NCBI RefSeq assembly: GCF_014193515.1
Contig: NZ_BLXX01000003.1
Coordinates: 186,001-250,000, forward strand
Direction: 5' to 3'
DNA: 64,000 nt
Origin: Geomonas silvestris
GTDB lineage: Bacteria; Desulfobacterota; Desulfuromonadia; Geobacterales; Geobacteraceae
Shown here: in pieces, positions 47,304 to 61,391 of the stretch
How positions within the stretch are numbered: position 1 is the stretch's first letter
How the letters are laid out: each line of letters starts with the position of its first letter
Notes under the pieces: generated by a model
The model's database searches: none
What the model was told of the DNA's origin: nothing
The model's input: the letters and a program-made list of their open reading frames with translations, nothing else
Translations under genes and position numbers: made by a program

Positions 47304-48340
47304 TGTCCCACCAGTGCCTTCAATCCCTGTTCGTAGTCGCCGCGGACCACCCCTTTTTCGGTGATGATCCCGGTTATGTAGCGGGCGGGGGTCACGTCGA
47401 AGGCCGGGTTGCGCACCTTCACCCCTTCGGGCGCGATCGCCACCCCCTGGATCTTGGTGACCTCGGTGGGGGTGCGTTCCTCGATGGGGATCTCGTCCCC
47501 GCTGGAGAGTTTCAGGTCCAGGGTCGAGATGGGGGCCGCCACGTAGAACGGGATGCGGTTCTCCTTGGCCAGGACCGCAACGCTGTAGGTGCCGATCTTG
47601 TTGGCGGTGTCGCCGTTGGCGGCGATGCGGTCGGCGCCCACCACGCAGCAGTCGATCTCGCCGTTGCGCATCAGCCAGCCGGCCATGTTGTCGGAGATGA
47701 GGGTGACCGGGATCGAGTCCTTCATGAGCTCCCAGGCGGTGAGCCGGGCCCCCTGCAGCCAGGGGCGGGTCTCGTCGGCGATGACCCGGATCCCCTTGCC
47801 TGCCTCGTGAGCGGCGCGAATGACGCCGAGTGCGGTGCCGTACCCCGCGGTGGCGAGGCCGCCGGCGTTGCAGTGGGTGAGGATGGTCGCGCCTTCCTTG
47901 ATGAGCGCCGCGCCGTGCCTGCCGATTTCGCGGCAGATCTTCAGGTCTTCGGTCTCGATGCTGATCGCCTCGGCCTTCAGCATTTCGCGGATCGAGTTGA
48001 GGTTCAGGTCGCGGTGCTGCTGCGCCACGCGCTTCATGCGCTCCAGTGCCCAGAAGAGGTTGACCGCGGTGGGCCGGGTGCGTCCCAGGACGTCGCAGAC
48101 GTTTTCCAGCTGGCGGTAAAAGGAGTCGAAGTTATCGGCGATGATGTCCCGTGCGCCCAGGGCGACACCCATGGCGGCGGCAACGCCGATGGCCGGGGCC
48201 CCCCTGATGATCATGCCGCGGATCGCCTCGGCGACACCCTGGAAGTCGGTGTACTCGTTGTAGACCTCCTCGGCGGGGAGCCGGGTCTGGTCGATCATGA
48301 TCACCTTGTTGTCGCGCCACTCGATGGTTCTGAAGGACAT
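47300..48340 (-). CDS. mtnA: Methylthioribose-1-phosphate isomerase
   Basis: MtnA converts 5-methylthioribose-1-phosphate to the ribulose form in methionine salvage. 346 residues with [26 protein letters not shown] and [18 protein letters not shown], the eIF2B-like fold motifs with the catalytic Cys and Asp. No other mtn gene is in the window, so the rest of the pathway must be elsewhere, or the enzyme serves another aldose phosphate. Confidence 0.93.
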   Translation of the reverse strand: MSFRTIEWRDNKVIMIDQTRLPAEEVYNEYTDFQGVAEAIRGMIIRGAPAIGVAAAMGVALGARDIIADNFDSFYRQLENVCDVLGRTRPTAVNLFWALERMKRVAQQHRDLNLNSIREMLKAEAISIETEDLKICREIGRHGAALIKEGATILTHCNAGGLATAGYGTALGVIRAAHEAGKGIRVIADETRPWLQGARLTAWELMKDSIPVTLISDNMAGWLMRNGEIDCCVVGADRIAANGDTANKIGTYSVAVLAKENRIPFYVAAPISTLDLKLSSGDEIPIEERTPTEVTKIQGVAIAPEGVKVRNPAFDVTPARYITGIITEKGVVRGDYEQGLKALVGQ

Positions 48341-48394
48341 TGCGTGGTTACCTCTGGTGCTGCGTGTTGTTTTCCATCGGACCGATCTGGGAAA

Positions 48395-49834
<1,440 letters not shown>

Positions 49835-49876
49835 AGATGAACTCCAGGATTTAAATGCAAAAGCTACAAAAGCGCT

Positions 49877-49963
49877 CACCACAGAGGACACAGAGGGTTA
49901 CTGAGGAAAACCAAAAAAGCTTAGGATTTAAGTCTTTGCCTTTCCTCTGTGCGCCTCTGTGGT
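49877..49963. repeat. Inverted repeat of the CACAGAGG family between gatA and gatB
   Basis: The arms caccacagaggacacagagg and cctctgtgcgcctctgtggt lie 47 bases apart. Related arms lie at 33351-33424, and a half copy (acacagagggg) occurs just upstream of macA near 17738. Confidence 0.65.
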
Positions 49964-49974
49964 TCGGGCTTTTT

Positions 49975-51432
<1,458 letters not shown>

Positions 51433-51492
51433 TGATAACACTCCGGAAGGATAACGGTTCTAACGATTTGTCGCCGCCCTGCAGCAGGGGGA

Positions 51493-51607
51493 TTTTCCCC
51501 TCGCCCACCGGGAGAGGGGCAGGGGTGAGGGCGTTGCCACGGAGCAGCTCAGTCGGCACAACCGGCCCCCTCACCCCAGCCCTCTCCCAAAGGGCGAGGG
51601 GAGTTTC
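51493..51607. repeat. GC-rich inverted repeat between gatC and gatA
   Basis: The left arm (cccctcgcccaccgggagag with aggggtgaggg) and the right arm (cccctcaccccagccctctc with gggcgagggga) are inverted copies about 40 bases apart. Relatives lie at 52886-53014 and 54503-54613. Confidence 0.7.
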
Positions 51608-51642
51608 AGGGAGCGGGGTCAAGCCGCTACAGCCGGCTCGGG

Positions 51643-51930
51643 CTACTCGATCACCTTGGGCACCCGGAAGAAGCTCTCGGCGTGCTTCGGGGCGTTGGCG
51701 ACGGCGTTTTCCACGCCGATGGAATCCTTAAGGGTGTCCTCCCGGAAGGCGTTCTCCATGGGAACGGCGTGGGAGGTCGGGACGATGCCGTCGGTGTTCA
51801 AGGTGTTCAGCTTGTCGACGTAGGCGAGGATGCCGTCCATCTGGACGGTGAAGGTATCCAGCTCGGACTCGGAGAGCTCCAGTCGGGCGAGCCGGGCTAC
51901 GTGCTCCACTTCAGCTCTGGTGATCTTCAT
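51643..51930 (-). CDS. gatC: Asp/Glu-tRNA amidotransferase subunit C
   Basis: A 95-residue small subunit that stabilises GatA and GatB. It begins MKITRAEVEHVARLARLELS and contains DTFTVQMDGILAYVDKLNTL, typical of GatC. It is first in the gatCAB order, but gatA starts 210 bases later, after a long repeat. Confidence 0.93.
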   Translation of the reverse strand: MKITRAEVEHVARLARLELSESELDTFTVQMDGILAYVDKLNTLNTDGIVPTSHAVPMENAFREDTLKDSIGVENAVANAPKHAESFFRVPKVIE

Positions 51931-52015
51931 GCAGGCTCCAAGAACGCAAAGCGTCCTGATAATTAAACTAGATAGCGATATCTATCATGAAAGGCTGGAA
52001 AAGGCAAGGTGAGGG

Positions 52016-52786
52016 CTAGTCCCGCTCCTGCAGGGATCCCTCGGCGACATTGGAGGGTGCGCTCTCCACGGTCTCGCCGCCGGGAAGCAGCGCGACGCTG
52101 CGGACCGAGTAGCTGTAGGTGACGCCGATCTGCGGGGTCTTGTCTTCGTAGACGTTGGCGCTGACCGGTGTTGCATTGAGCGGGCTGAGCGGCAACCCCT
52201 TGCCGGCCTCGCCGCGGTAGATGTTGTATCCGGCGAGCTTCCCCTGCTCGGGCGGAATGGCCACGAAGGAGAGCACCACCGCGCTCGGTGACGACGCCGC
52301 TTCGAGCACCGGCGGGAGGGGGGGGACCACAACCCTGCGGCGGGTCCGGTTGGAGTCGCGGCTCTCGGTTCCCTCGGTACTGACGGAGCGGATCTTGTAC
52401 TGGTAGGTCTGGTCGGCCTTCAGGTCGTAGTCGTCGAAGAGGTAGCGGTTGCCGGCCCGGGTGACGTCCTTCAGGTAGTCCAACCCGACGCGGGCGCGCT
52501 CGGTGTAGGCTTCCGGGCAGGTGTCGCAGTCCTGGCTCGAGGGGAGCACCACGCGCCGGAACAGGACGAAGCCGGCGAGGTCCTTCAGGCGGGCGCCTCC
52601 CTCCTCCTTGGTGGGCGCGGACCAGCTCACCTGCAGGAAGTTGCCGCGCTGGGTGGCCGCGAGATCGGTAATGGGAGCCGGGACCAGCGCCTCGGGGCGG
52701 ATCAGCGCCCCGCGCTTGCCGCAACCGGCAGCGGCGAGGAACAGACAAAAAAGGAGCGGGAGTACGGTGATGCGGGTAAGTGTCAT
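52016..52786 (-). CDS. Fibronectin-type-III-like outer-membrane lipoprotein
   Basis: A 256-residue lipoprotein with lipobox LAAAGC near residue 22, then two fibronectin-III-like modules (the first around PAPITDLAATQRGNFLQVSW, the second around YNIYRGEAG...TYSYSVRSV). ATG 52786 follows AAAGGAGAGG. Function unknown. A lipoprotein in this place after argH occurs in relatives, as far as I know. Confidence 0.75.
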   Translation of the reverse strand: MTLTRITVLPLLFCLFLAAAGCGKRGALIRPEALVPAPITDLAATQRGNFLQVSWSAPTKEEGGARLKDLAGFVLFRRVVLPSSQDCDTCPEAYTERARVGLDYLKDVTRAGNRYLFDDYDLKADQTYQYKIRSVSTEGTESRDSNRTRRRVVVPPLPPVLEAASSPSAVVLSFVAIPPEQGKLAGYNIYRGEAGKGLPLSPLNATPVSANVYEDKTPQIGVTYSYSVRSVALLPGGETVESAPSNVAEGSLQERD

Positions 52787-52885
52787 GATAAGCCCTCTCC
52801 TTTCAGTGCAGGCTCTCGTTCCCCCGCTCCGGCGTGGGATAACGCCGGGAGTGTTGGTCTGTCCTACCGTTCCCGGCAGGTCCCA

Positions 52886-53014
52886 ACTCTTCCCCTCCCT
52901 TGACGGGAGGGGAAGAGGGGTGGGTGAGGCTGCCACCACGTGACGTCGTCAGTACCTGGGGCTTCACCCTCACCGCGGCCCTCCCCGCCAGGGTGGAGGG
53001 CCGCGGTGAGGAGG
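52886..53014. repeat. GC-rich double palindrome after argH
   Basis: Two palindromes (cccctcccttgacgggaggg at the left and ggccctccccgccagggtgg at the right) joined by about 60 bases containing gtgggtgaggctgccacca. Almost the same arrangement follows the nitrilase-like gene at 54503-54613. Confidence 0.7.
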
Positions 53015-53023
53015 AATCAGGAG

Positions 53024-54400
<1,377 letters not shown>

Positions 54401-54502
54401 GGTTCAATCTCCTGCTGGATGTGATCTCAAACTGCGAGGTGTTGTGTTTGCTCTGCTGTCCTGCCACCGCGGTACCTGGGGCGCGTGCGGCTGGGGTAGC
54501 TC

Positions 54503-54613
54503 TCTCCCCCCCTCCCTTGACGGGAGGGGGGCGGGGGGTGGGTGACGCTGCCATCTGGTGATGAGGTGGCGCTTTCCCCCTCACCCTGGCCCTCTCCCGC
54601 CAGGGGAGAGGGG
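54503..54613. repeat. GC-rich double palindrome between the nitrilase-like gene and argH
   Basis: The left palindrome (ccctcccttgacgggagggg) and the right one (ccctctcccgccaggggaga) are joined by a spacer with gtgggtgacgctgccatc, parallel to the 52886-53014 element. The pair of elements flanks argH on both sides. Confidence 0.7.
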
Positions 54614-54682
54614 ACGTACCTCGATGGCTGTCCCGAAAATTACGAAAGTACCTCCGAAAAGGAGGGTTTTGCTGCTGCTCAT

Positions 54683-55840
54683 TTACGCGTGCGGGAACTC
54701 CAAGGGCGCTACCCCGCTCAACCTGTGCCACCCCTCCTCGGGGCTCCACTGCAAAATGGAGTGCACCTTGAGCGGGATGCGCGAGCTGCGCGGGTCGAGC
54801 TCGTGGTGCAGCGGCAGGTTGAAATAGTAAAGCCGCGTGCCGGTGCCAAAACGGAGCCGGCAGACCGGCGCGCCGCCGAAATCGTCGCTGGAGAACTCGG
54901 CCTCCTGGACCTTGTGCAGCTTGTGCCGCGCGCTGATCGCCACAAAGGAGACACCGAAGCACCCCTGCGTAGCGCACTGCGCCCCCTCGAGTTCGGTCTC
55001 CTCAGAGCAGTTGCCGAAGACGGTCACCGTCTCGCGCACCCCGGGCGTGTCCTCCAGGTACTCGCCGTAGAAACCGGTCAACACCTCACGGTAGGCGTGG
55101 TGTTCCGGCTTCGGGTTGCACTGGATCACGAAGAGCGCGTCCAGCGACTGGCGCATGGTGAAAAAAAGCCGGTCCGCGTGGTCGATGATCTGCCGGATGT
55201 TGGAGGAGTAGAGGTCCCGGTACAGGTAATCCAGGCAGATGAGCGTCATGAAGTTGAAACAGGCCGGTTCGCCGCGGAACAGGTAGAAGTGGCGCCCCCG
55301 GTACAGGTCGTGATCCTTGTCCAGAAACTCCTCGCCGCGGAACGGGTGCGTCTTCGCTTCTAAAAAGACCCGTAGCCTGCCGGTCGCCTCCTTCACCACG
55401 ATCGCGCACCAGTTGACCGGCATCCCCTGGATATCGCCGGAATCGAGGTCGTGCTCCACGCACGATAGCGCCTCGGCATTGTCCGCGTGGAAGCGGATCA
55501 GCATGCGCCGGTACACCTCGAGCGGGATCTGCTCCAGGCCGAACATGGTGACCGTGTTGTGCAGGAACCCCTTCTCGATGATCTGCAACATCTCGTCGAA
55601 GTGCGCCACCGGAATGGAGCACTCCGGGAACATCAGGAAGTGCAGGCGCTTCAGGTTCCCCTCGGCGGCCACCACCAGGTCCAGGATCCCCTTGATCTGG
55701 CGCCACTTCTCCTCGGCATCCGTGAGCTCGTACAGGTGCCCGTTCCGCCTGAGCCGGTTCGGGATCTGGGCGACCATGCAGTGCAGGTGGTGCCCCAGGG
55801 GGAACTCGAGATGGACGTGCTGCTCGATGATCTTGACCAT
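54683..55840 (-). CDS. Nitrilase-superfamily-like protein of unknown function
   Basis: A 385-residue soluble protein without a strong match that I can name. The nitrilase triad appears in the right order and spacing: E73 (LMFPECSIP), K163 (EAKTHPFRGEEF) and C202 (LICLDYLY). The loops around them differ from standard nitrilases, and about 180 residues follow the Cys with a second half containing VIQCNPKPEHHAYREVL. It may cleave or form a C-N bond. It is transcribed towards argH within the arginine cluster, but GC-rich repeats separate the two genes, so a functional link is only a guess. Confidence 0.6.
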   Translation of the reverse strand: MVKIIEQHVHLEFPLGHHLHCMVAQIPNRLRRNGHLYELTDAEEKWRQIKGILDLVVAAEGNLKRLHFLMFPECSIPVAHFDEMLQIIEKGFLHNTVTMFGLEQIPLEVYRRMLIRFHADNAEALSCVEHDLDSGDIQGMPVNWCAIVVKEATGRLRVFLEAKTHPFRGEEFLDKDHDLYRGRHFYLFRGEPACFNFMTLICLDYLYRDLYSSNIRQIIDHADRLFFTMRQSLDALFVIQCNPKPEHHAYREVLTGFYGEYLEDTPGVRETVTVFGNCSEETELEGAQCATQGCFGVSFVAISARHKLHKVQEAEFSSDDFGGAPVCRLRFGTGTRLYYFNLPLHHELDPRSSRIPLKVHSILQWSPEEGWHRLSGVAPLEFPHA

Positions 55841-55983
55841 AAGCCGGGCGGGTCTCCTCCGGAGAAGGTGGCGTCGCTACAGCGCAAGGTGCCGCTTGGG
55901 CAGAGCCCACGAATTTTCAAAAATCAGTTAGTACAGCTCGTTTCGGGGTGGTCACGGCCTTTAGCCGGTAAAGGGCCGAAACG

Positions 55984-56020
55984 CTCCCCCCTGTGCGAAG
56001 GGGGGGCAGGGGGGATTTAA
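55984..56020. repeat. Single-arm copy of the CCCCCTTTGCGAAGGGGGG repeat
   Basis: The palindrome ctcccccctgtgcgaagggg with the tail caggggggatttaa lies between the nitrilase-like and Nudix genes. It matches the left arm of 43520-43625. Confidence 0.65.
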
Positions 56021-56046
56021 GCCTCGGGAAACCCTGGTCCCGCCCG

Positions 56047-56487
56047 TTATTCCCCGCCCGTTGACCCCGCGAACAGTTTCCCCAAGATGAACCGCGCGCC
56101 GTCGGGCATCTTGTACTGTCCCAGTTCGCCTTTCGGCACCCAGCGCGCTTCCGCCACCTCGTCGCGGTTGTGGTTCACGTCGCAGTAAAGCGGCGCGCAC
56201 TGGTAATAGATGATGACGAAGTGGTAGTTGTCGGCGCCGGGCGTTACGTGCTCGAAGACGTCGATCAATTTCCCCACCTCGACCTCGAGCCCCACTTCCT
56301 CCCAGACCTCGCGCTTCAAGGCCTCGACGATCGGCTCGCCCAGATCGATCTTGCCGCCCGGCATGACCCATTCGCCCTTAAAGGGGGGGACGTTGCGCTT
56401 GGTTAAGAGCACCTGCTCGTCCTGATCAACGATGACCGCGACGACCGAGGTGACGATGTGGCTGGCTTTGAAGCCGACGGGTTCCAT
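56047..56487 (-). CDS. Nudix hydrolase
   Basis: A 146-residue pyrophosphohydrolase with a complete Nudix box (GGKIDLGEPIVEALKREVWE then EVGLE: G-x5-E-x7-REUxEExGU). ATG 56487 (MEPVGFKASHIV) is preferred over a GTG inside the neighbouring palindrome. The substrate is unknown, perhaps an oxidised nucleotide or a nucleotide sugar. Confidence 0.85.
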   Translation of the reverse strand: MEPVGFKASHIVTSVVAVIVDQDEQVLLTKRNVPPFKGEWVMPGGKIDLGEPIVEALKREVWEEVGLEVEVGKLIDVFEHVTPGADNYHFVIIYYQCAPLYCDVNHNRDEVAEARWVPKGELGQYKMPDGARFILGKLFAGSTGGE

Positions 56488-56496
56488 ATAAGCGGA

Positions 56497-56523
56497 TAGG
56501 GGCACGAGTGACTCGTGCCCCTA
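56497..56523. repeat. Perfect 27-base palindrome between argG and the Nudix gene
   Basis: Two 13-base arms (taggggcacgagt and actcgtgccccta) around one central G. It has no T run, so it is more likely a repeat or mRNA-stabilising hairpin than a classical terminator. It overlaps the leader of the Nudix gene. Confidence 0.7.
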
Positions 56524-56553
56524 TTTCCTCCCTTAAAAACGTAGCGGGTACGG

Positions 56554-57768
56554 TTACTTCTTGTTCTGCATCAGCGAGCGGATGCGCAGCCTGAGCGAGT
56601 TCAGCTTGATGAAGCCCTCGGCGTCGGCCTGGTTGTAGACCTGGTCCTTCTCGAAGGTCGCGAAGTCGAGGTTGAACAGCGAGTTGGTCTCGGACTTGCG
56701 GCCCACGGTGCGGCAGTGGCCCTTGTAGAGCTTCACGCGGGCGACGCCGTTCACGGTCTTCTGCGACTCGTCGATCAGGGTCTGCAGCATCTCGCGCTCC
56801 GGCGCGAACCAGTAGCCGTTGTAGACCATCTCGGCGTAGCGCGGGATCAGGCCGTCTCTGAGGTGCATGACTTCGCGGTCCATGGTGATCTGCTCGACCG
56901 CCATGTGCGCCTCGCGCAGGATGGTGCCGCCCGGGGTCTCGTAGACGCCGCGGGACTTCATGCCGACCGAGCGGTTCTCCAGGAGGTCGACGCGGCCGAT
57001 GCCGTGCTCGCCGCCCAGGGTGTTCAGGTGGGCCAGAAGCTCGGCCGGGCTCATGCGCACGCCGTCCACGGCTACCGCGTTACCCTTCTCGAACTCGATC
57101 TCGATGTACTGCGGCTTGTTGGGCGCCTTCTCCGGGGACTTGGTCAGGACGTACATGTTCTCCGGGGCTTCCATCCAGGTGTCTTCCAGGATGCCCCCCT
57201 CGAAGGAGATGTGCAAAAGGTTACGGTCCGAGGACCAGGGGCGCTTCTTGGTGATCGGGATCGGGATGTCGTTTTTCTTCGCGTAGTTGATGAGCGCCTG
57301 GCGCGAGTTCAGCTTCCACTCCCTCCACGGGGCGACCACGGTGATGGCCGGGTTGAAGTGGTAGTAGGCCAGCTCGAAGCGGACCTGGTCGTTACCCTTG
57401 CCGGTGGCGCCGTGGGAGACCGCGTCGCACCCTTCGATCTGGGCGATTTCCATCTGGCGCTTGGCGATCAGCGGACGCGCGATCGAGGTGCCCAGGAGGT
57501 AGTGCCCTTCGTAGATGGCGTTGGCGCGGAACATGGGGAAGACGAAGTCGCGCACGAACTCTTCGCGCAGATCGTCGATGTACACCTTGTCGGCGCCGGT
57601 TTTGAACGCCTTCTCGCGGACCGGCTCGAGCTCGTCGCCCTGGCCGAGGTCAGCTGAGAAGGTGACCACTTCGCAGCCGTACTCGTTTTTGAGCCACTTG
57701 AGGATGATGGAGGTGTCCAGTCCGCCGGAGTAGGCGAGGACGATCTTTTTGACTTCTTTCTTGGCCAT
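56554..57768 (-). CDS. argG: Argininosuccinate synthase
   Basis: ArgG joins citrulline and aspartate with ATP. 404 residues with the ATP-binding loop [24 protein letters not shown]-type motif ([15 protein letters not shown]) and the [10 protein letters not shown] stretch. Its ATG follows AAGGAGGGCC. It lies between argF and the Nudix gene, all on the minus strand. Confidence 0.97.
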   Translation of the reverse strand: MAKKEVKKIVLAYSGGLDTSIILKWLKNEYGCEVVTFSADLGQGDELEPVREKAFKTGADKVYIDDLREEFVRDFVFPMFRANAIYEGHYLLGTSIARPLIAKRQMEIAQIEGCDAVSHGATGKGNDQVRFELAYYHFNPAITVVAPWREWKLNSRQALINYAKKNDIPIPITKKRPWSSDRNLLHISFEGGILEDTWMEAPENMYVLTKSPEKAPNKPQYIEIEFEKGNAVAVDGVRMSPAELLAHLNTLGGEHGIGRVDLLENRSVGMKSRGVYETPGGTILREAHMAVEQITMDREVMHLRDGLIPRYAEMVYNGYWFAPEREMLQTLIDESQKTVNGVARVKLYKGHCRTVGRKSETNSLFNLDFATFEKDQVYNQADAEGFIKLNSLRLRIRSLMQNKK

Positions 57769-57909
57769 GTGGCCCTCCTTAGGTTTAAGTCAACGGCTAG
57801 CACACGGATACCTGCGGAAACAATGGCAAAAAAGCAAGGATCAGTTTTGATGTCTTTAACCCGGCCTTTTTGCCTGGGTTTCCGCGCCATCCGCGTGCCG
57901 GGTTGTATT

Positions 57910-58821
57910 TTACTTCATCAAGGTGGCCATGATGGCCTTCTGCACGTGCAGCCGGTTCTCGGCTTCGTCCCACACCACCGAGTGCCAGCCCTCGATCACC
58001 TCGTCGCTGATCTCCTCGCCGCGGTGGGCGGGGAGGCAGTGCAGCACGATCGCGTCTTCCTTGGCGACCGCCATCAGGGCGTTGTCCACCTGGTAGCCGG
58101 CGAAGGCCTTCTCGCGGATCTTCTGCTCCTCCTCCTGTCCCATGCTGGCCCAGACGTCGGTGTTCACCACGTCGGCCTCAAGCGCAGCCGCCTTGGGATC
58201 GCGCACCACCTCGATCTTCGAGGTGCCGTTCGTCTTGGCCCAGGCCATGACGGTCGGATCCGGGTCGTACCCTTCCGGGCAGGCCAGCGTCAGGTCGAAG
58301 CCGAAGATCGCTGCCGCCTCGATCCAGGTGTTGGCCATGTTGTTGCCGTCGCCGATCCAGGCGAACTTGAGCCCCTGGTAGCTCCCCTTGTGCTCGATCA
58401 CCGTGAAGAGGTCCGCCATGATCTGGCAGGGGTGGTGCAGGTCGGTGAGCCCGTTGATGACGGGGATCGAGGCGTACTTGGCGAACTCCTCGACGGTCTC
58501 CTGGGCGAAGGTGCGGATCATCACGCCGTCGCAGTAGCGGGCCATGACGCGGGCGGTGTCCTTGATCGGCTCGCCGCGCCCCATCTGGGAGTCCTTCGAG
58601 CTGATGAAGAGGGGGTGCCCGCCCAGCTGGTACATGCCGACCTCGAAGGAGATGCGGGTGCGGGTGGAGGACTTCTCGAAGATCATGGCGAGCGTCTTGC
58701 CTTTCAGAAGGTGATGCTCGACGCCGCTCTTCTGCTTTTGTTTCAGCTCTTTGGTGAGGGCGAAGATGGCGTCCAGTTCGGCCTTGGTGAACTGGCTCAG
58801 GGCGAGGAAGTCTCTTTTCAT
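57910..58821 (-). CDS. argF: Ornithine carbamoyltransferase
   Basis: ArgF makes citrulline from ornithine and carbamoyl phosphate. 303 residues with the carbamoyl-phosphate loop SSTRTRISFE, ITDLHHP-type motif (GLTDLHHPCQIMAD), and the ornithine-side HCLPAHRGEEI with catalytic Cys. 159 bases separate it from argD upstream. Confidence 0.97.
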   Translation of the reverse strand: MKRDFLALSQFTKAELDAIFALTKELKQKQKSGVEHHLLKGKTLAMIFEKSSTRTRISFEVGMYQLGGHPLFISSKDSQMGRGEPIKDTARVMARYCDGVMIRTFAQETVEEFAKYASIPVINGLTDLHHPCQIMADLFTVIEHKGSYQGLKFAWIGDGNNMANTWIEAAAIFGFDLTLACPEGYDPDPTVMAWAKTNGTSKIEVVRDPKAAALEADVVNTDVWASMGQEEEQKIREKAFAGYQVDNALMAVAKEDAIVLHCLPAHRGEEISDEVIEGWHSVVWDEAENRLHVQKAIMATLMK

Positions 58822-58980
58822 AGGTTGCGATCTCTCTTTGCGAAAGGCGCTAATCGCCTCATTAATATACCCGATGCGCCGTTTTTACCAGCGAATGGGG
58901 AGAAATACAGGTCAATCTCTGCACGGTGCACCTGGCGTTGTTACAACCCTCCCCCGCCAGGGGGGAGGGAGGAGAGGAGC

Positions 58981-60180
58981 CTACTTCGGCAGTTCCTCAA
59001 GGATCGCACTCAGCCCGGAGATCATCTCGTCCACTTCCTTCTTGCCGACGATCAGGGGGGGGACGAAGCGGAGCACCTTGTCCTGTGCGCAGTTTAAGAG
59101 CAGGCCGCGCTGAAGAGCGGTTTTCACGATGTCGCCGCCCGGCACCTTCAACTCGACGCCGATCATGAGGCCTATGCCGCGCACCTCGGCAATCACCTGC
59201 GGGAACTTGTGCATGAGGCCTTCCAGTTCGCCGGTCAGGTACTCGCCGATCTCCTCGCAGTGGTTCAGGATCCCGTCCTCCAGGATGGCGCGCACGGTAG
59301 CGACGCCGGCCGCGGTCACCAGCGGGTTGCCGCCGAAGGTGGAGCCGTGGGTGCCAGGCACGAAGGAGGCGGCCAGCTCGTCGGTTGCCAGCATGGTGCC
59401 GATCGGGGCGCCGCCGGCCAGGGCCTTGGCGAGCGTCATGATGTCCGGGGTGACCCCGAAGTGTTCGTGGGCAAAGAGCTTGCCGGTACGTCCCATGCCG
59501 ACCTGGACCTCGTCAAAGATCAGGATGAGCCCGTTCTCGTCGCAGATCTGGCGCACCTGCTGCAGGTACTCGCGGTCCGGCACCACGACGCCCCCCTCAC
59601 CCTGGATCGGCTCCAGCATGACGGCACAGGTCATCGGCGAGACGGCGGCCTTCAGGGCTGCAGCGTCGTTGAAGGGGACGTGACGGAAGCCGTGCAGGAG
59701 CGGATCGAAGAACTTCTGCACCTTCTCCTGGCCGGTGGCCGAGACGGTGGCCATGGTGCGGCCGTGGAAGGAGGCGAGCGCGGTGATGATCTCGTAGCGG
59801 TCCGGGCCGTACTTCTCGCGGCTGTAGCGGCGCGCGAGCTTGATGGCGGCCTCGTTGGCCTCCGCGCCCGAGTTGCAGAAGAAGGCCTTGTTGGCGAAGC
59901 TGTGGCTGCACAGAAGCTCGGCCAGCTCGATCTGCTGCGGGATGTGGTAGTAGTTCGAGCAGTGGATCAGCTCGCCGGCCTGCTTGGCGAGCGCCGCAGT
60001 GACCTTCGGGTGGCAGTGCCCCAGGTTGTTGACCGCGACTCCGGCCAGGAAGTCGAGGTACTTCTTGCCGTCGGCGTCCCAAAGGTAGCACCCCTCGCCC
60101 TTGACCGGCACCAGCGGGTAGCGGCCGTAGGTCCGCATGATGTACTTGTCGGCTTTCTCGATCCATTTTGCTGAATTCAT
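58981..60180 (-). CDS. argD: Acetylornithine aminotransferase
   Basis: A PLP-dependent class III aminotransferase, 399 residues, that makes N-acetylornithine. The PLP lysine lies in MTLAKALAGGAPIG, the Asp in ILIFDEVQVGMGRTG, and FCNSGAEANEAAIKLAR binds phosphate. It may also act on succinyldiaminopimelate in lysine synthesis. Confidence 0.95.
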   Translation of the reverse strand: MNSAKWIEKADKYIMRTYGRYPLVPVKGEGCYLWDADGKKYLDFLAGVAVNNLGHCHPKVTAALAKQAGELIHCSNYYHIPQQIELAELLCSHSFANKAFFCNSGAEANEAAIKLARRYSREKYGPDRYEIITALASFHGRTMATVSATGQEKVQKFFDPLLHGFRHVPFNDAAALKAAVSPMTCAVMLEPIQGEGGVVVPDREYLQQVRQICDENGLILIFDEVQVGMGRTGKLFAHEHFGVTPDIMTLAKALAGGAPIGTMLATDELAASFVPGTHGSTFGGNPLVTAAGVATVRAILEDGILNHCEEIGEYLTGELEGLMHKFPQVIAEVRGIGLMIGVELKVPGGDIVKTALQRGLLLNCAQDKVLRFVPPLIVGKKEVDEMISGLSAILEELPK

Positions 60181-60203
60181 AAAAACCTCGTAAACCAGTT
60201 CCA

Positions 60204-60369
60204 GGTTCTACGTTCTATGTTCTACGTTGGAACCAGGAACTCCTTCTATTTATGCTCGCACTCTCGAGGTACGAACCAGCGTGTAAATCAAAATCGTTCG
60301 GAGTTTTCACAGCAGCGCCTAAGGCGACACAGAGCGAAGATCCGGAACATAGAACGTAGAACGTAGAAC
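60204..60369. repeat. Inverted TTCTACG repeats between argB and argD
   Basis: ggttctacgttctatgttct (60204 onwards) and its inverse, gaacatagaacgtagaacgt (60345 onwards), flank about 115 bases. Each is built of an 8-9 base unit repeated two to three times. When paired they form a long stem in the argBD transcript. No gene is seen inside. Confidence 0.65.
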
Positions 60370-60382
60370 GGCTTCTGGTTTC

Positions 60383-61261
60383 CTACGCTTCGAACTCGGT
60401 TCCGATCCCCACGTTGGTGAAGATCTCCAACAGGATGGCGTGCTCGATCCGGCCGTCCACGATGTGCGCCTTCTTGACGCCGGCGGCGAGCGCGTCGGTG
60501 CAGCAGGTGACCTTCGGGATCATCCCCCCGGTGACGGTGCCGTTGTCGATGAGCTCTGCCACGTCGGCGAGCGGGATGCTGGAGAGGAGCTCTCCTTCCT
60601 TGTTCTTCACGCCGGAGACGTCGGTCAGGAGGATCAGCTTCTCGGCCCCCAGCGCCGCGGCCACGCGGCCGGCCACCAGGTCGGCGTTCACGTTGTAGCT
60701 CTCGCCGTCGCGCCCGACACCCACCGGCGCGATCACCGGGATGAAGCCCCCTTTCTCCAGGGCCTGGATGATGGAGGGGTTCACCTCGACGACGTCGCCC
60801 ACGTAGCCGATGTCGACCATCTCGGCCGTGCCGTCTTCGCCGCGCACTTCCTGCAGCATCTTCTCGCAAATGAGGAGGTTGCCGTCCTTGCCGGAGATGC
60901 CGGCGGCGCGGCCACCCTGCTGGTTCAGATAGCCCACCACCTCGCGGTTCACCTGGCCGGTCAGGACCATCTCGACCACGCCCATGGTCTCGGCGTCGGT
61001 AACGCGCATCCCCCTGACAAATTCGGAGACGATACCGTAGCGTTTCAGGGTTTCGTTGATCTGCGGACCACCGCCGTGCACTATCACGGTGTTGATGCCG
61101 ATGTATTTGAGCAGGATCACATCCAGTGCGAACGACTTACGCAGCTTCTCGTCCGCCATGGCGTGACCGCCGTACTTGATGACGATGGTCTTGCCGGAGA
61201 AACGCTTGATATACGGCAGCGCCTCCATGAGTGTACTGGCTTTCTCTATGAGTTTTTGCAT
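60383..61261 (-). CDS. argB: Acetylglutamate kinase
   Basis: ArgB phosphorylates N-acetylglutamate. 292 residues with [21 protein letters not shown] and the [24 protein letters not shown] region in parts. The N-terminal helix ([21 protein letters not shown]) is the type found in hexameric, arginine-inhibited enzymes, so feedback inhibition is likely. First gene of the arg cluster, with its own promoter. Confidence 0.96.
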   Translation of the reverse strand: MQKLIEKASTLMEALPYIKRFSGKTIVIKYGGHAMADEKLRKSFALDVILLKYIGINTVIVHGGGPQINETLKRYGIVSEFVRGMRVTDAETMGVVEMVLTGQVNREVVGYLNQQGGRAAGISGKDGNLLICEKMLQEVRGEDGTAEMVDIGYVGDVVEVNPSIIQALEKGGFIPVIAPVGVGRDGESYNVNADLVAGRVAAALGAEKLILLTDVSGVKNKEGELLSSIPLADVAELIDNGTVTGGMIPKVTCCTDALAAGVKKAHIVDGRIEHAILLEIFTNVGIGTEFEA

Positions 61262-61300
61262 GGGCGCCTCTATATAGCAATAGCTGCATGGAAAGCCGTT

Positions 61301-61328
61301 AATATAGCACGTAGGGGGAAATAATCAA
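61301..61328 (-). promoter_or_regulatory. Candidate sigma-70 promoter for argB
   Basis: On the minus strand TTGATT, 16 bases, TATATT lies about 40 bases before the argB start codon. It is one of few A/T-rich stretches nearby. No arginine-box was recognised with confidence. Confidence 0.5.
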
Positions 61329-61391
61329 CTTCAAAGAGGGGTTTTGCCCTGAAAAGGAGGGGTAAACGGCGGGGGGAAGCGAAGGGCCGCT

